Of a stretch of DNA of 64,000 nucleotides, positions 8,101 through 17,800 are shown piece by piece. This DNA is from Claveliimonas acetigenes (GTDB lineage Bacteria; Bacillota; Clostridia; Lachnospirales; Lachnospiraceae), in assembly GCF_025567385.1 (NCBI RefSeq), contig NZ_JAOQJU010000011.1:1-64000 (forward strand), in the 5' to 3' direction. The notes below the pieces were generated by a model, which was not told the origin of the DNA, ran no database searches, and was given only the letters and a program-made list of their open reading frames with translations. A program made the position numbers and the translations under genes. Every line of letters starts with the position of its first letter. Position 1 is the first letter of the stretch.

Positions 8101-11100
8101 CCACTCCCACGCGAAATCAGGAGTGGATACCAGCATAGAATCACTGATTAACTGCCACGGTTCATCCGGATTGATCTCTGCCAGATATATTTTGGAGATT
8201 CCACCCGGCTTCTCCGCCCATGCCACATAATGTCTTCCTGCACTTTCAAAATACGTCATATCCAGTGAAAATTCTGAGAATGCACTTCTTCCGTCCATTC
8301 CCGTATCCCCGGCTTTTGCCGTCACCTGATGGAGGTTCGACTCATCCGCCGTCTTCCAGCTATCCGGATTCATGGGATCATCACCCACACATTTCAGCAT
8401 ATGCGGACGGATATCCCATACCGTACCGGTCGAGCGGCTTGCCGTAAAGATCATATACCAACTTCCACCAATATAGTGCATCTCCGGCGCCCAGATATAA
8501 CGATGGGCTTTTTCTGATTCTGACGCAGACCAGATCGTCACTTCTTCTGCATCCGCCAGCCCCTCTATTGTATCTGCGTGGCGAAGAATAATTCTGTCAT
8601 ATCCGATCCCGCTGTCTCTCTCCGTATATCCGCAGACCGGATAGGAGGCTGTAAAATAATAACTTCCATCTTCTGCTTTTACCACATACGGGTCTGCTCG
8701 CTGTTCTACCAGAACATTTCCGTAATCCGGCTGTCTGAGCGTTCCCCTCACCGTATACGTTCCGGGTGTGGATGTATCCACATTCGCCCAGTCCGTCTCG
8801 TTCCAGTCTATCCCAAAATCTTTCGTGGTTCCGTCGCTGTAGGACGCCGTCGCTTTGGACGGTCTGCTAATTGTTGTCTTATCCGTCCCTATCTGCACCG
8901 TAACCGTCTCGAATGCAGAGACAGATGTATTTACCACACGGCTGTACTTCTTAAGAATTGCATCGTATTCTTCTTTTGTTACCTCGAATACACCGCATTC
9001 AATCGCACCTTCAGGAAGCTCTGCATTTACCGCCGCCTTCTGATATATCGTCTCTTCCGGCTGGGTAAATTTCTCAAAGTCTGTTGTGTATACAACGTAA
9101 GATTTGCCATCACTTGCTTCATAGCAGAACTCATAAGCATTTCTTTCTTCATTATAAATACAGTTCACATTCCAGATATTCTTTCCGCTTGCATCCAGTC
9201 TTACATAACGTGAGTTTGTAAAGCTAGTCAGATTATCCGAATCATAAAGAAATACATACCCGCTGCTGTGGTTATCATCCGCTATGACCCCGTAAGTTCC
9301 ATCCGCTTTGCGGAAGAATACCGGACTTCCCATCATCTTTGTTCCTTCAGAAGGATAGAGAATTGGTTGGTTGTTATAAAGCGCCTGATAGCTCTGTCCC
9401 TTATCCTCACTATAACCGATATGAAGTGCGTCTGTGCGGTCCGTATTGCCGCTTCTTACATAAGTAAGGATTCTTCCATAGGGTTCCTGGGCGACTGTCA
9501 GGTGAAATACTTTCTCCCTCGTTACGCCCTGATAAGTTACAGAAGCAGTCAGAGTTACCGCCTTATCTCCGGTTCCATTGTCCGGTCTTGTTACCTTCCC
9601 TTCTTTTGTCAAAAGGGCTTCATTATCCGACGACCATGTAACTGCAGCGCCGTCTCCGATACTGGACGGAAGTTCGATGTCCGCCGTCAGGGTTGTCGGA
9701 CTGATATTCAATCCTTCCATATAATAGGTAAGCCATCCGTCCGGTGTATCTGCCAGAACAGTTAAAGGAAATTCTTTGGTTACCGTTTTCCCGCCAAGCG
9801 TCAATGCTGCAGTCAGTGTTACCTCCTGGTTCTGATTTGTTGGAAGCGTTACCTTCCCCCTCGCATCCAGATAATCACTGTTACTGCTGCTCCAGGTGAT
9901 TTTGGCACCATTGACTCCGGTTGTGGGAAGGCTGATATCTTCCATCACATATTCATATGGAAGTGTCAGACGATCCACATCCTCCTGCAGAGCCTTATCA
10001 AGCGCTGTCTCATCCCCAAGACCTTCATAATAAATATTCGCAACACCTGCTTGGTCCATACTATAGGTATATACCCGGACATCCCGGACGCCGCCCTTAT
10101 AAAACGGGTCGGGATACGTGGACTTCCCGATATAAGATACAAGATTCTCGCCAAAATCACTCACATTCCGGCTCGTTTCTACCGTACCAATCAAGGTATT
10201 ATTATAATATGCCGTAATGCTTCCCGGCTGAATAATCGTCGTATATAACGCCCACTGCGCATCTGTCGCCGGACCTTGGATGCCCTGCGCGGCAATGGTC
10301 GGGCTGATGCCATACTCTGTATGATACGGTGCTCCTGTATTCTCTGAATTTGTAATAACAGACTTATAATACCCGGCAGGATTACACGGATTTAGAAGCC
10401 AGTAATTGGAAGCATTTCCAAAGAACATTGCCGAATAATTGCCGGCCCCGGTTTCATTTTTAAGCCACAGGGAAACCGTCAGTGTATTCCGGTTATCAAA
10501 AGTCCCCGACGGAATCTCCACATACGAAGCCTCGCTATTCACGGAGCCTCCCGGCAGCGTCAGCGCATCGCCCGCAATGCTGTAGCCGGTTCCCCGGATC
10601 GTTCCGTCATGTCCGTTTCCTGAGATGTCAGTAACCGTCGTTCCGCTGGTTCTGGAAAAATCATAATGCAGATAGGGCTTTCCGCCCTCTGCCGGAACGA
10701 ATGCGGTAAAAACTTTCGTATCCGTTACATTCCCCAATGCCACTTCTGCCGTAAGGGTAACTGTCTTGTCTTCTGCCGCCGGGGTCACCGTACCGTCATT
10801 ACGGATAACAGACGGTTCGGAAGATTCCCATGTAACCACGGTTCCGTAGCCTGCGGTATCTGCAAGCGTCAGATCTGATGTCACACCATTTAAGTTATCT
10901 ACCGTCAGATTGTCAACAGCCGTCTGTACCACAATCTCTTTTGTATTGTCTGCCGGAGCCTCTCCCATAATCGTCCGGATTTCTTCTTCGGAAAGAGCGT
11001 CCCCGTAGATGCATACATCCTGGAAGCTTCCCTGAAATGTCCAGTCATTCATATAATTCGACCGTCCGATATAAGCGAAAAGATTTGTACCGAAATCTGA

Positions 11101-11721
11101 CACCTGCCTGCTTTTCGCCGTTGTCCCAATTCTTTCCCCATTGATGTATCCGGTTATTGACGTGGGTGTAATGACAGTCGTGTAATGTGTCCAAACATTC
11201 TGGTACTGTTCCGTAGGAGTCTGATTCAATCCCGCTTCTGAGTTATAGGGCGCTCCTTCATTCACAGAATCTGTAAATACCGATTTGAAATTCTTCTGCG
11301 GACTGTAAGGATTAAACAGCCAGTAATTCACCGGCATATGATTCTTTGCTTCTGTGCCGAAGAAAAGCGCCGACCAATTTCCCGCGTTTACACCGGATTT
11401 TATCCATGCCGATATGGTCAGATACTCTTGTCCGGCAAACATTTCTCCCGGAATACTAACATAATTCGTATTACTATCCGTTCCTCCCGGAAGAACCATT
11501 CCCGCATCAGCGCCGCTTCCAAATGACACATTGCCCACACTGGTTCCGTGGCGCCCATTCCCTGAACGGTCCTGTACGTCTGTCAAAAGCTCGTACCGCG
11601 CCAAAAGCTTTTCCGCTGTTTCTGCCGCTTTGACCGGACTGCTAACCATCAGGCTTCCGGCCGCCAATGCAATAGTAAGAACGACTGCTAAAATTCTTCT
11701 TTTTCCTCTATTCCTCTTCAT
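5146..11721 (-). CDS. Giant GH43-like, LamG- and SLH-domain cell-surface glycosidase
   Basis: A 2191-residue secreted protein. Order of parts: signal peptide (about 1-33); LamG/concanavalin-like domain (about 38-245); degenerate bacterial Ig-like domain (about 265-345); second LamG (about 350-565); two more Ig-like domains (about 580-770); a region with beta-propeller-like strands (about 775-930); an Ig-like domain; a GH43-type catalytic domain (about 1005-1330) with RADPYV (general-base Asp near 1009), WAPEM near 1075 and NEGP (acid Glu near 1214); Ig-like and carbohydrate-binding-like modules; a DDPx repeat linker (about 1983-2005); and three SLH repeats to the C-terminus. Family GH43 typically removes arabinose or xylose from plant glycans, and SLH repeats bind wall polymer. 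It overlaps the radical SAM gene by 14 bp, so it is the last gene of that operon. Its C-terminal half is homologous to the SLH protein at 14845-18390. Confidence 0.9.
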   Translation of the reverse strand: MKRNRGKRRILAVVLTIALAAGSLMVSSPVKAAETAEKLLARYELLTDVQDRSGNGRHGTSVGNVSFGSGADAGMVLPGGTDSNTNYVSIPGEMFAGQEYLTISAWIKSGVNAGNWSALFFGTEAKNHMPVNYWLFNPYSPQKNFKSVFTDSVNEGAPYNSEAGLNQTPTEQYQNVWTHYTTVITPTSITGYINGERIGTTAKSRQVSDFGTNLFAYIGRSNYMNDWTFQGSFQDVCIYGDALSEEEIRTIMGEAPADNTKEIVVQTAVDNLTVDNLNGVTSDLTLADTAGYGTVVTWESSEPSVIRNDGTVTPAAEDKTVTLTAEVALGNVTDTKVFTAFVPAEGGKPYLHYDFSRTSGTTVTDISGNGHDGTIRGTGYSIAGDALTLPGGSVNSEASYVEIPSGTFDNRNTLTVSLWLKNETGAGNYSAMFFGNASNYWLLNPCNPAGYYKSVITNSENTGAPYHTEYGISPTIAAQGIQGPATDAQWALYTTIIQPGSITAYYNNTLIGTVETSRNVSDFGENLVSYIGKSTYPDPFYKGGVRDVRVYTYSMDQAGVANIYYEGLGDETALDKALQEDVDRLTLPYEYVMEDISLPTTGVNGAKITWSSSNSDYLDARGKVTLPTNQNQEVTLTAALTLGGKTVTKEFPLTVLADTPDGWLTYYMEGLNISPTTLTADIELPSSIGDGAAVTWSSDNEALLTKEGKVTRPDNGTGDKAVTLTASVTYQGVTREKVFHLTVAQEPYGRILTYVRSGNTDRTDALHIGYSEDKGQSYQALYNNQPILYPSEGTKMMGSPVFFRKADGTYGVIADDNHSSGYVFLYDSDNLTSFTNSRYVRLDASGKNIWNVNCIYNEERNAYEFCYEASDGKSYVVYTTDFEKFTQPEETIYQKAAVNAELPEGAIECGVFEVTKEEYDAILKKYSRVVNTSVSAFETVTVQIGTDKTTISRPSKATASYSDGTTKDFGIDWNETDWANVDTSTPGTYTVRGTLRQPDYGNVLVEQRADPYVVKAEDGSYYFTASYPVCGYTERDSGIGYDRIILRHADTIEGLADAEEVTIWSASESEKAHRYIWAPEMHYIGGSWYMIFTASRSTGTVWDIRPHMLKCVGDDPMNPDSWKTADESNLHQVTAKAGDTGMDGRSAFSEFSLDMTYFESAGRHYVAWAEKPGGISKIYLAEINPDEPWQLISDSMLVSTPDFAWEWEGGTIINEGPAVLKHDGKIHLCFSGAAVDYTYCVGMVTAEEGADLLNPDSWTKYPTPLLKSEDFEVDGYDPQCGPGHNSFTYDKDGNPVIVYHARPMNCSNAVDADGNFGTCEYVSRGDDALSDPCRHARAKSLNFAADGTPILNMTLSEELSTKDVSLTIVVEDEKETPVQFYAARGIEASIPAQQIQRIISVDDGAVCEAAENAITFTGNVCGEFTVVYEKTNGEQVTIHVNVYAADHKAYVLDYGLTADLNASGEDAFGLYRIAGTNAYGMTGINLPAQADAESGTADMAILKGFRVSGTQDDWQMKVDANGAVLECTEEKLLYTPTAFMEDADVYEYQVEVKKNADTEIRTAEDGVAVGASLTVVPATVVYYEDDFSAITVSGASGKEGTTQDMLQSNHQKDVYGYDAVYGEETPDSAGGSTRLEADSTDRGTMTFTFNGTGFDVVGRSTADTAGISLVVRDADKKVVKSQIVDTVYQNGNLYQLPIISVKDLEYGTYTATIRAMRAGTKEAVRSVVYIDGIRIYHPAGVGESLKAEVGQYYQEKEAKADIAEIRELLLGKVHFENLDEILTGKKDENDEPSNDTTKEASVSLAVFDSAQGISIYHGGTVMVEGSADGTGDLEQILKNGPNNEVYLRKGNAIAFCAVPVGGADDDVPFTLQAEVKKAADEKDKTAQLTVLSEGAEPQVISCKTHTAMYYEIDLSKCKTYDDGSYLVVLASTGEGMLSLTNLKSTGYQIQALTETDYADGAQNVSAADTYLLMCAAFADDPADDPVDDPADDPADDPTDDPTDPPKELPFTDVGAGSWYETYVRYVYQKGIMTGMEALRFGPAEELCRAQFAVVLYRMEGSPKTEYKTVFKDVGRNEFYTDAVMWASEQGIVTGYTGGDRKGYFGPADSITREQMVTMLYRYASAKEMDTAGRDSLKGFPDSNLVSGFAEDAVRWAVEEGLLKGDQGMLRPQGNLNRAECAAIIQRFMENK

Positions 11722-12820
11722 CCTCTTCCTTCTCCTGTTTTATAAGTCTGACATATTCCTTCGTTAATCTGCACAAATATTCTGGTTTTTCTTCCATATT
11801 CCCCTGTCCTTCCGCCTGCACAACCGCACCGCAGACAGCGCATACTTTCCGGTATTCACAGACAGAGCACGCTCCGGGAAGCCGAAATCCGCCGATTTTC
11901 TCCCCAATCTCTTTCCACCGCTCCGTGAAATTCTCTGCTTCCACTTTTACGCTCGGCTCTGTCATCATGCCGCAGCCCCGAAGCTTAAAATCCCACGTAA
12001 TCCAAAAGACGCTTCTTCCTGCCATGCACTGCATCTTTTCATCTACCGGGCAATCTCCCCGCATCTCGGGGACTCCCTTTAAGACCCCTTCCTTCCGCGC
12101 TTCCCAGTAGCCTCCCCGGAAGCGGAACTGTTCGCTTCTCCACTGCAGGTATCCGGCTTTCTCCGGTGTCATGCGGCAATCCGCCGCCGGACAGTCCGTC
12201 TCTTTCTTTCGCACCGGCGGAAACATATACGAAGTGATTCTTGCCGGGAGGTCATGTTCCGCTATGAAAGCCTGGATTCTATCCTGCTCCTTTGCATTTT
12301 CTTCTGTGAAACTCACATTGATGCTGACATGGATACCCGCTTCCTTCAGCATCAGGATTGCTTCTGTCGCCCGCTGATATCCGTCCCTATAACCGCACAG
12401 TTCCCCGTACGCCTCCGCAGAACCGCCATACAAAGTAACATTCATCTTAGACGGCGGCATTTTTTTCAGCCATTCTACTGTTTCCCCGGTAATCATCGTT
12501 CCATTGGTGTTAATGGTAATCAAAAGTCCCATCCGGCACAGACCTTCATAGATCTCCCGGAAATCCGGCCGCAAAAATGGTTCTCCGCCGGTCAGCAAAA
12601 GAAACAACATCCCTGAATCCCTGCATACTTTTCCCAACTGAAGCCACTCTTTTGCCGTGCGAAGCTTGCCGGCCCGCTCCTGTTCTTCCTTAGACATCCG
12701 AATATAGCACATTTTACAATTCATATTGCAGCAAGGCGTCAACTCAAAGGTTCCCCCTATCGGAATATGCTTATATGCCGCTTTGGAATACAAATATTTT
12801 CTAATCTGTGGATTCTCCAT
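11708..12820 (-). CDS. Radical SAM/SPASM enzyme, probable RiPP maturase
   Basis: A 370-residue enzyme. The radical SAM cluster motif is C31-x3-C35-x2-C38 (within PCCNMNCKMCY), followed by the SAM-binding LTGGEPFLRPDF and TINTNGTM. The C-terminal third is Cys-rich (CMAGRS, RGCGMMTE, CSVCEYRKVCAVCG, YLCRLTKEY), the layout of a SPASM domain holding auxiliary Fe-S clusters. Such enzymes install thioether, C-C or epimer modifications on ribosomal peptides. It overlaps the upstream membrane protein by 20 bp and the downstream GH43 gene by 14 bp. The peptide gene at 14585-14839 and the HprK-like gene at 13638-14513 make it the likely maturase of that peptide. The type of modification cannot be read from sequence. 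Confidence 0.9.
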   Translation of the reverse strand: MENPQIRKYLYSKAAYKHIPIGGTFELTPCCNMNCKMCYIRMSKEEQERAGKLRTAKEWLQLGKVCRDSGMLFLLLTGGEPFLRPDFREIYEGLCRMGLLITINTNGTMITGETVEWLKKMPPSKMNVTLYGGSAEAYGELCGYRDGYQRATEAILMLKEAGIHVSINVSFTEENAKEQDRIQAFIAEHDLPARITSYMFPPVRKKETDCPAADCRMTPEKAGYLQWRSEQFRFRGGYWEARKEGVLKGVPEMRGDCPVDEKMQCMAGRSVFWITWDFKLRGCGMMTEPSVKVEAENFTERWKEIGEKIGGFRLPGACSVCEYRKVCAVCGAVVQAEGQGNMEEKPEYLCRLTKEYVRLIKQEKEEDEEE

Positions 12821-13592
12821 TCTCTTCCCCTTCCGGCTCCTGCGTCTTCTTCATGCCTGTAATCTTGCTGGCGCCGTCCTTGTAATGTTCCGAAGTAATC
12901 TCCTGCGTCTCTCCTGCAGGGATTTCTCCCAGCGAAATCCTATATGCAATTCCCCCCGGATAGGCATAGCCGCCCAGCCAGTTCTTATAAATGATCTGCA
13001 CACCGTTTACAGTATTCTCTCCCTGATTGGTTACATAGATTTTCCCATCCTTCTCCTCTGTATCCAGAACAGAAAGCTCTGTATCCGTTTCAAGGAAACC
13101 GAAATTATCTCCGACTACTTTATATTCCGCATCCTTCCGGAACGTCTTTCCTTCCAGTTCCTGAGCCAGAACCGTTCCGCCGGAGGGAAGCGCTGACACC
13201 TGGAAATGATACGTCTCTCCCTTTTCATCTTCAATCCAAAGCTGCATGACTTCCAGCGTGTCTTCTGCTATATTTGTCAAAATAAGGCTGAACACATCTT
13301 CCTTCTCCTGATCCCCGCCATCCTCATAAAACACACCGGCATAGCTTCCGGCATATTCAAGCAGAACTTCCGGATTACTGAGGTCGCCTTCCAATACTTT
13401 TTCCGCTTCCTCCCCTTCAAATCCCGGGAACAGATCTACGGTCATCGTTACCTCCGGTTTATCTGAAGATCCTGCCGTCTCCGTATCCTTCCTTCCGGCC
13501 ATCTTCCACACAATCACAAGTACTGCCACACAGATAACACTTCCTGCAAGAACCAGAATCTTTTTTCGTCTTCTATTCTTTTCTGTCTTCAA
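12801..13592 (-). CDS. Membrane-anchored extracellular protein of unknown function, RiPP operon
   Basis: A 263-residue protein with a Lys/Arg-rich start and one membrane helix (about residues 11-28, KILVLAGSVICVAVLVIVWK), then a long acidic extracytoplasmic part. The C-terminal section (NQGENTVNGVQIIYKNW, YRISLGEIPAGETQEI) has the layout of an FxLYD/Ig-like beta-sandwich. I do not recognise a catalytic motif. The start is a TTG at 13592 preceded by GGAGAGG. Its 3' end overlaps the radical SAM gene by 20 bp and its 5' end is close to the HprK-like gene, so it is part of the same transcript. A role at the membrane in peptide export or immunity is possible, but unsupported beyond context. Confidence 0.75.
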   Translation of the reverse strand: MKTEKNRRRKKILVLAGSVICVAVLVIVWKMAGRKDTETAGSSDKPEVTMTVDLFPGFEGEEAEKVLEGDLSNPEVLLEYAGSYAGVFYEDGGDQEKEDVFSLILTNIAEDTLEVMQLWIEDEKGETYHFQVSALPSGGTVLAQELEGKTFRKDAEYKVVGDNFGFLETDTELSVLDTEEKDGKIYVTNQGENTVNGVQIIYKNWLGGYAYPGGIAYRISLGEIPAGETQEITSEHYKDGASKITGMKKTQEPEGEENGESTD

Positions 13593-13637
13593 TGTTCCTC
13601 TCCTTCTCTTTCGATTTCCTTGCGCGCATTTTCCCGG

Positions 13638-14513
13638 TTATACTCCATCCTGCCGGAATCTTCTGCGCAAATCCTCCACTGCACTGGCGTCTTTCCTGCA
13701 TTGAAAGGTATATACCGGGATCTTCTCTGCAGCCGAAAATAAAAGTTCCGCCTGCTTTTTTTTCATCTTCTCATCCATATAGGCAAATGTACTTTCCCGC
13801 ATAAGCGGCAGAATACATCTGCTTTCCTTCAATTTCTGAATCTGATTCCTTTCTCCCTGGCTCAGAATAACAATCGCCCGCACCGGCGACTGATAATTCC
13901 GGTAGACGCCGGAAGAACCGGCGTAAGGAGAGCCTGCCGCAAAGATTCTTCCCTCCTTCTCATAAAGAACCGCCCGGTCGCCATTCATGGTAACGCCGCC
14001 GCCATACTGTTCCCACAATTGCGCCTGGGTAGATTTGCCGATTCCGGAAGGGCCTGAGAAAAGAACCGCGCCTTCCTCCGTCTCCACATAGGCGGCATGA
14101 AGCAGGATTCTTCCCCTGGTGTAAAACATTTCCTCAAACGCCATGTAAAAGCTCCAGTTCTTCGCTCTCTTAAAATCCTCCTGCACTTCTTTCGGAAGAT
14201 AGAGCCGGTATTGGTCTGCACATTCCCGCCTCCGTACCAAAGTTACCTCTCTTTCTTTATGAACCTTACTGTAGGGAAAGGTACGGTAACGGTACTGTCC
14301 GTCTTCTGTAATCCGGCAGAATTCCCCTGCATATAACTCCCGCTCTCCCCTCCTGTCACGAGAAGGCCTGCCTGTAAGAACCTCATACAGAATCTCCGGT
14401 GTTCTCGGCTCTTCCAAAAGGAATGCCCTGTATCTTTCTTCTAACTCCAACGGCATCCCTGTTATCCAGCGAAATGAAATTCCCGCCACAGAAAAATCAT
14501 ACTGGTATTTCAT
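13638..14513 (-). CDS. HPr kinase-like P-loop protein of the RiPP-associated type
   Basis: A 291-residue protein with a Walker A loop GPSGIGKST near residues 153-161, preceded by LLHAAYVETEEGAVLFS and followed by a NGDRAVLY motif, as in HprK-related proteins. The 150-residue N-terminal part is not HprK-like, and the HPr-recognition features of true HprK are not evident. HprK-related proteins of this kind recur in RiPP clusters (lasso-peptide-like and PqqD-associated clusters), where they may phosphorylate precursor or product. Here the gene follows the precursor gene (intervening terminator at 14525-14568) and precedes the membrane protein and radical SAM genes. The start ATG has GGAGGGAAGAGG just upstream. 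Confidence 0.85.
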   Translation of the reverse strand: MKYQYDFSVAGISFRWITGMPLELEERYRAFLLEEPRTPEILYEVLTGRPSRDRRGERELYAGEFCRITEDGQYRYRTFPYSKVHKEREVTLVRRRECADQYRLYLPKEVQEDFKRAKNWSFYMAFEEMFYTRGRILLHAAYVETEEGAVLFSGPSGIGKSTQAQLWEQYGGGVTMNGDRAVLYEKEGRIFAAGSPYAGSSGVYRNYQSPVRAIVILSQGERNQIQKLKESRCILPLMRESTFAYMDEKMKKKQAELLFSAAEKIPVYTFQCRKDASAVEDLRRRFRQDGV

Positions 14514-14524
14514 CCTCTTCCCTC

Positions 14525-14568
14525 CAAAAAAGCAAAACGAAACAGAAACAAATCCTGCTTCTGTTCCG
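14525..14568 (-). terminator. Attenuating terminator between the peptide gene and its modification genes
   Basis: On the minus strand CGGAACAGAA (14568-14559) pairs with TTCTGTTTCG (14547-14538; ten pairs, one G-U), followed by TTTTGCTTTTTT. It lies after the peptide stop codon and before the HprK-like gene's ribosome site. A leaky terminator here would give more peptide mRNA than enzyme mRNA. Confidence 0.75.
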
Positions 14569-14584
14569 TCTTTCTCTTTAAATA

Positions 14585-14839
14585 TTACGAAGTATATATT
14601 GCATTATCTGCGGGTCCGTGAAGACAGATACCATCGTATTCTTCATGGCTATATGGAATTTCGCATGAATCCGAAAAAATCCCTATCGAAAATGCATCCT
14701 CCATAAGCGGATTATTTGTTGATGTACATTGATTGTCCATCATCGTAACAATCGCCCCGCATCCGGACGCAGTCGCAATTATTTCACTAGCCGAAAATTC
14801 TTCAATCATAATCCTGGGTTTCTGATATGTTTTTTTCAT
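14585..14839 (-). CDS. Candidate RiPP precursor peptide (84 residues, four Cys)
   Basis: The ATG at 14839 follows GAGGAGGAG with about 8-nt spacing; an in-frame GTG at 14848 overlaps the previous stop but lacks that site. The peptide starts MKKTYQKPRIMIEEFSASE and continues IIATASGCG, a conserved-looking amphipathic leader ending in a small-residue stretch. A C-terminal part then carries Cys in the contexts SGCG, NQCTS, DSCE and GICLHG. There is no membrane helix. Its place, five bases after a giant surface-protein gene and directly upstream of an HprK-like protein, a membrane protein and a radical SAM/SPASM enzyme with an intrinsic terminator in between, is that expected of a RiPP precursor. 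Leader/core boundary and product are unknown. It could instead be an unmodified small secreted peptide. Confidence 0.7.
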   Translation of the reverse strand: MKKTYQKPRIMIEEFSASEIIATASGCGAIVTMMDNQCTSTNNPLMEDAFSIGIFSDSCEIPYSHEEYDGICLHGPADNAIYTS

Positions 14840-14844
14840 AATTC

Positions 14845-17800
14845 TCACTCCTCCTCATCTGTCAGCAGACTCTGCCGCTCCTGGAACCGCTGAATGATTG
14901 CTGCGCACATTGCACGGTTGGTATCTCCCTGCGGATTGATCATACCATTATCACCTTGGATCAGTTTTTCAGAAACTGCCCACGCAACACCCTTGGCGGC
15001 AAATGCACTTACCTGCCTGCTGTCTTCAAAGCCTGACATATCAGAGGAAGCTTCCATACTCTCTCCCTTATACTGTGCATACCGATACATCATAACTGCA
15101 ATCTGTTCACGGGTAATCGGGTCTGTCGGTCCAAAACAGCCCGCCCGGTCACCGGAAGTATAACCTGTGATTACACCGATATCCTTCTGGCTTGCCCATA
15201 TAACTGCATCTGTATAGAACTGATTATCCGCAACATCCTTAAAGGTCTCCTTGTACGCTACCTTCGGACTGCCTGCCATACGGTACAAAATCACTGCAAA
15301 CTGTGCTCTGCAGATGGTCTGATCCGGTCCGAAATACGTCTTATCCAGACCTGTCATAATTCCCTTCTTATACACATAGCGGACATAGGATTCATACCAG
15401 CTTCCGGCCGGGACATCCACAAAGGGAAGCGCCTTACTATCATCATCCGGTCTGATATCCGGCTTCGTATCCGGCTCAGCGTCCGGCTTCGTATCCGGCG
15501 TCGTGTCTGAATCTGCGTCCGGCTTCGTATCCGGCGTCGTGTCCGAATCAACGTCCGGCTTTGTATCCGGCGTCGTGTCCGGAGCAACATCCGGCTCCTC
15601 CGCTTTACTTACGAACATCGCCTTCATAAGACTATAGGTATCTGCCGCAAGCGTTGATGGCTCGTTCGGATTCTCTGTAAGATCAGAACCGGCAACCGGT
15701 GTCAACGTATAGCCTTTTACTTTCAGATTTGTAAGCGAAACCATACTCTCTCCCGTAGATGCCAGGATTACCAGATAGGATCCATCCGCATACCGCTTAC
15801 AATTTGCCAGATCAATCTTATAATACATCGGTGTATAAGTCGTAAGTGTAATCGTCTGTGCCTTCTCATTATCAGCTGTAAGAACTTTTATTTCTGCAGA
15901 TGATTTCTGATCATCCGCCACCTTCTTCGCCTCGATCTGTAAGGTTCTGTCTGCTTCTGGAATTGCACTGCCTGCTTCCGGAACCGCACGGAATGCGATT
16001 GCATTACCTGCGGCAAGATATACCTCATTGTTCGGTCCGCGCTTCAGTATTTTCTCTAAACTGTCAATCGCATCAATTGGCACGGTCGTATCCGGATTCT
16101 CAACCTGTGCATTTCCTGCATGGTACATCACCACTCCAAGTTCCGGATCCACTGCCACAAGAGAAACAGCAGAGCCACTTGTAGTCGTTGTTGTTCCTGT
16201 CGTACTGTCATCCCCGGAACTATCCATGTTCTTTAAAATTGCGTCCAGATTCTCAAACTTAACAGACCCAAGAAGGAGGTCTCTCACTTCTTTAATATCG
16301 GCCTTATATTCGGAGCCCAGATAATATTGGCTTACAGCTGTGTTCTTTCCGTCCTTTGTATTTGCAGGATCGTAAATACGGATTGCATCTATATATACAT
16401 AGCTGTTGGTAACTGTCTCATCCGCCCTGTTCTTCGTCCTCATTGCCTTAATCGTCACATCATACTGGCCGTATGCAAGATCCTTGATGCTTACCATCGG
16501 AAGCTGATACAACTTACCATTTGCGTAAGAAGTATCTACAATTGTGCTCTTCTCAAGCTTGCCCGGAACACCTTCGGTATCCGAATGTTCTCTGACTATT
16601 ACCGCAAGGCCTGCCGTATCTATCGTGCTTCTGCCTATCAGGTCAAATCCTCTTCCCCGGAAGGTAAATTCCATCGTTCCTCTATTGGCGGCATTAGACG
16701 CATCAAGCCTTGTGCTACCTTCGGCGCTGTCCAAAGTATTTTCTCTGCTCTCATAAAGAGTCTTTATTTCATCCGCCTCAAGCGCCCGGTCGTAGATACG
16801 CACATCGCGGACGTCACCTGCAAAATAGTCATCACCATTTCCTCTATAGGGAGATGTTCCAATATATCCCACCAGGTCTCTCTGCAAATCTGCAAGACTA
16901 ATTCCTGTTGCCGGATTCTCAGCTACTTTCTCTCCATTACAGTAAAGAGTCATTTTATTCGCTCCAAGAACCACTGTATACAAGGCAAGTTCACCACGCT
17001 TGGCAGCAGCGGTTATGGTTTGTGGGTTGTTATGCCAGGAACCAAGTGTAATAACTGAACTTATATTGCTGCTAGAATCATCTGGCTTCAGCGACCAATA
17101 GTGTGTCGGCCAGTTCCCATCATTGCTTCCGATATACATTGCAATATAATTTCTTGTAACATCTGACTGATTCTTCATCCACACAGACACTGTCATATCC
17201 GTCTTATCATTCGTAAGCCCTGTCGGAAGCTCTACGTAAGCAGCATCGCTGCCTGAAGCTCCTCCCGGTAATGTCAGTGTATCGCCGCTTATCTTCGCTC
17301 CCGACTGCCTGATATATCCATTGTTACCTTTTCCGGAAATATCAGCCACCGGTGTATTTGCTGCAACCGTTCCGTCCGCATTCGCCGTCACAGTTGAGAA
17401 ATCATAATGTACAAGCAAGTTCTCCTCAACAACCGAAGCATTCGTATTCGTGCTGTATACGGCATCATATCCATATACACCCGTCTGATCATTCGACTGC
17501 ATAAGCTTACCGCCTGCTGCCTTCTGGTTATCTCCTGTCACTGTAATCGCCTGAAAATCATCCTCATAATATACTACCTCTGCCGGAACCATCGTTATCG
17601 TTCCAGCCATACGTACGCCGTCTGCAGAAGTTGCTTCCGGGGCGTCCATATCAGTATCCAATGACTTCTTTACATCCACACGATAATTGTACACATCCGC
17701 ATTCTCCATAAATGCGGTCGGCGTATAGATCAGCTTTGTGCCATCCAACTGAAGCGTTGAAGTATCTGTATTTACCATTGTAGTATTTTTTCCATACGCA

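Noticed and set aside
13638..14513. True HPr kinase/phosphorylase
   Set aside because: Only the P-loop and a short following region resemble HprK, the N-terminal part is unrelated, and the context is a RiPP cluster.
15430..15600. Tandem repeats that could suggest a CRISPR array
   Set aside because: Units are contiguous, in frame and without spacers; they encode the Asp/Pro/Thr linker of an SLH protein.
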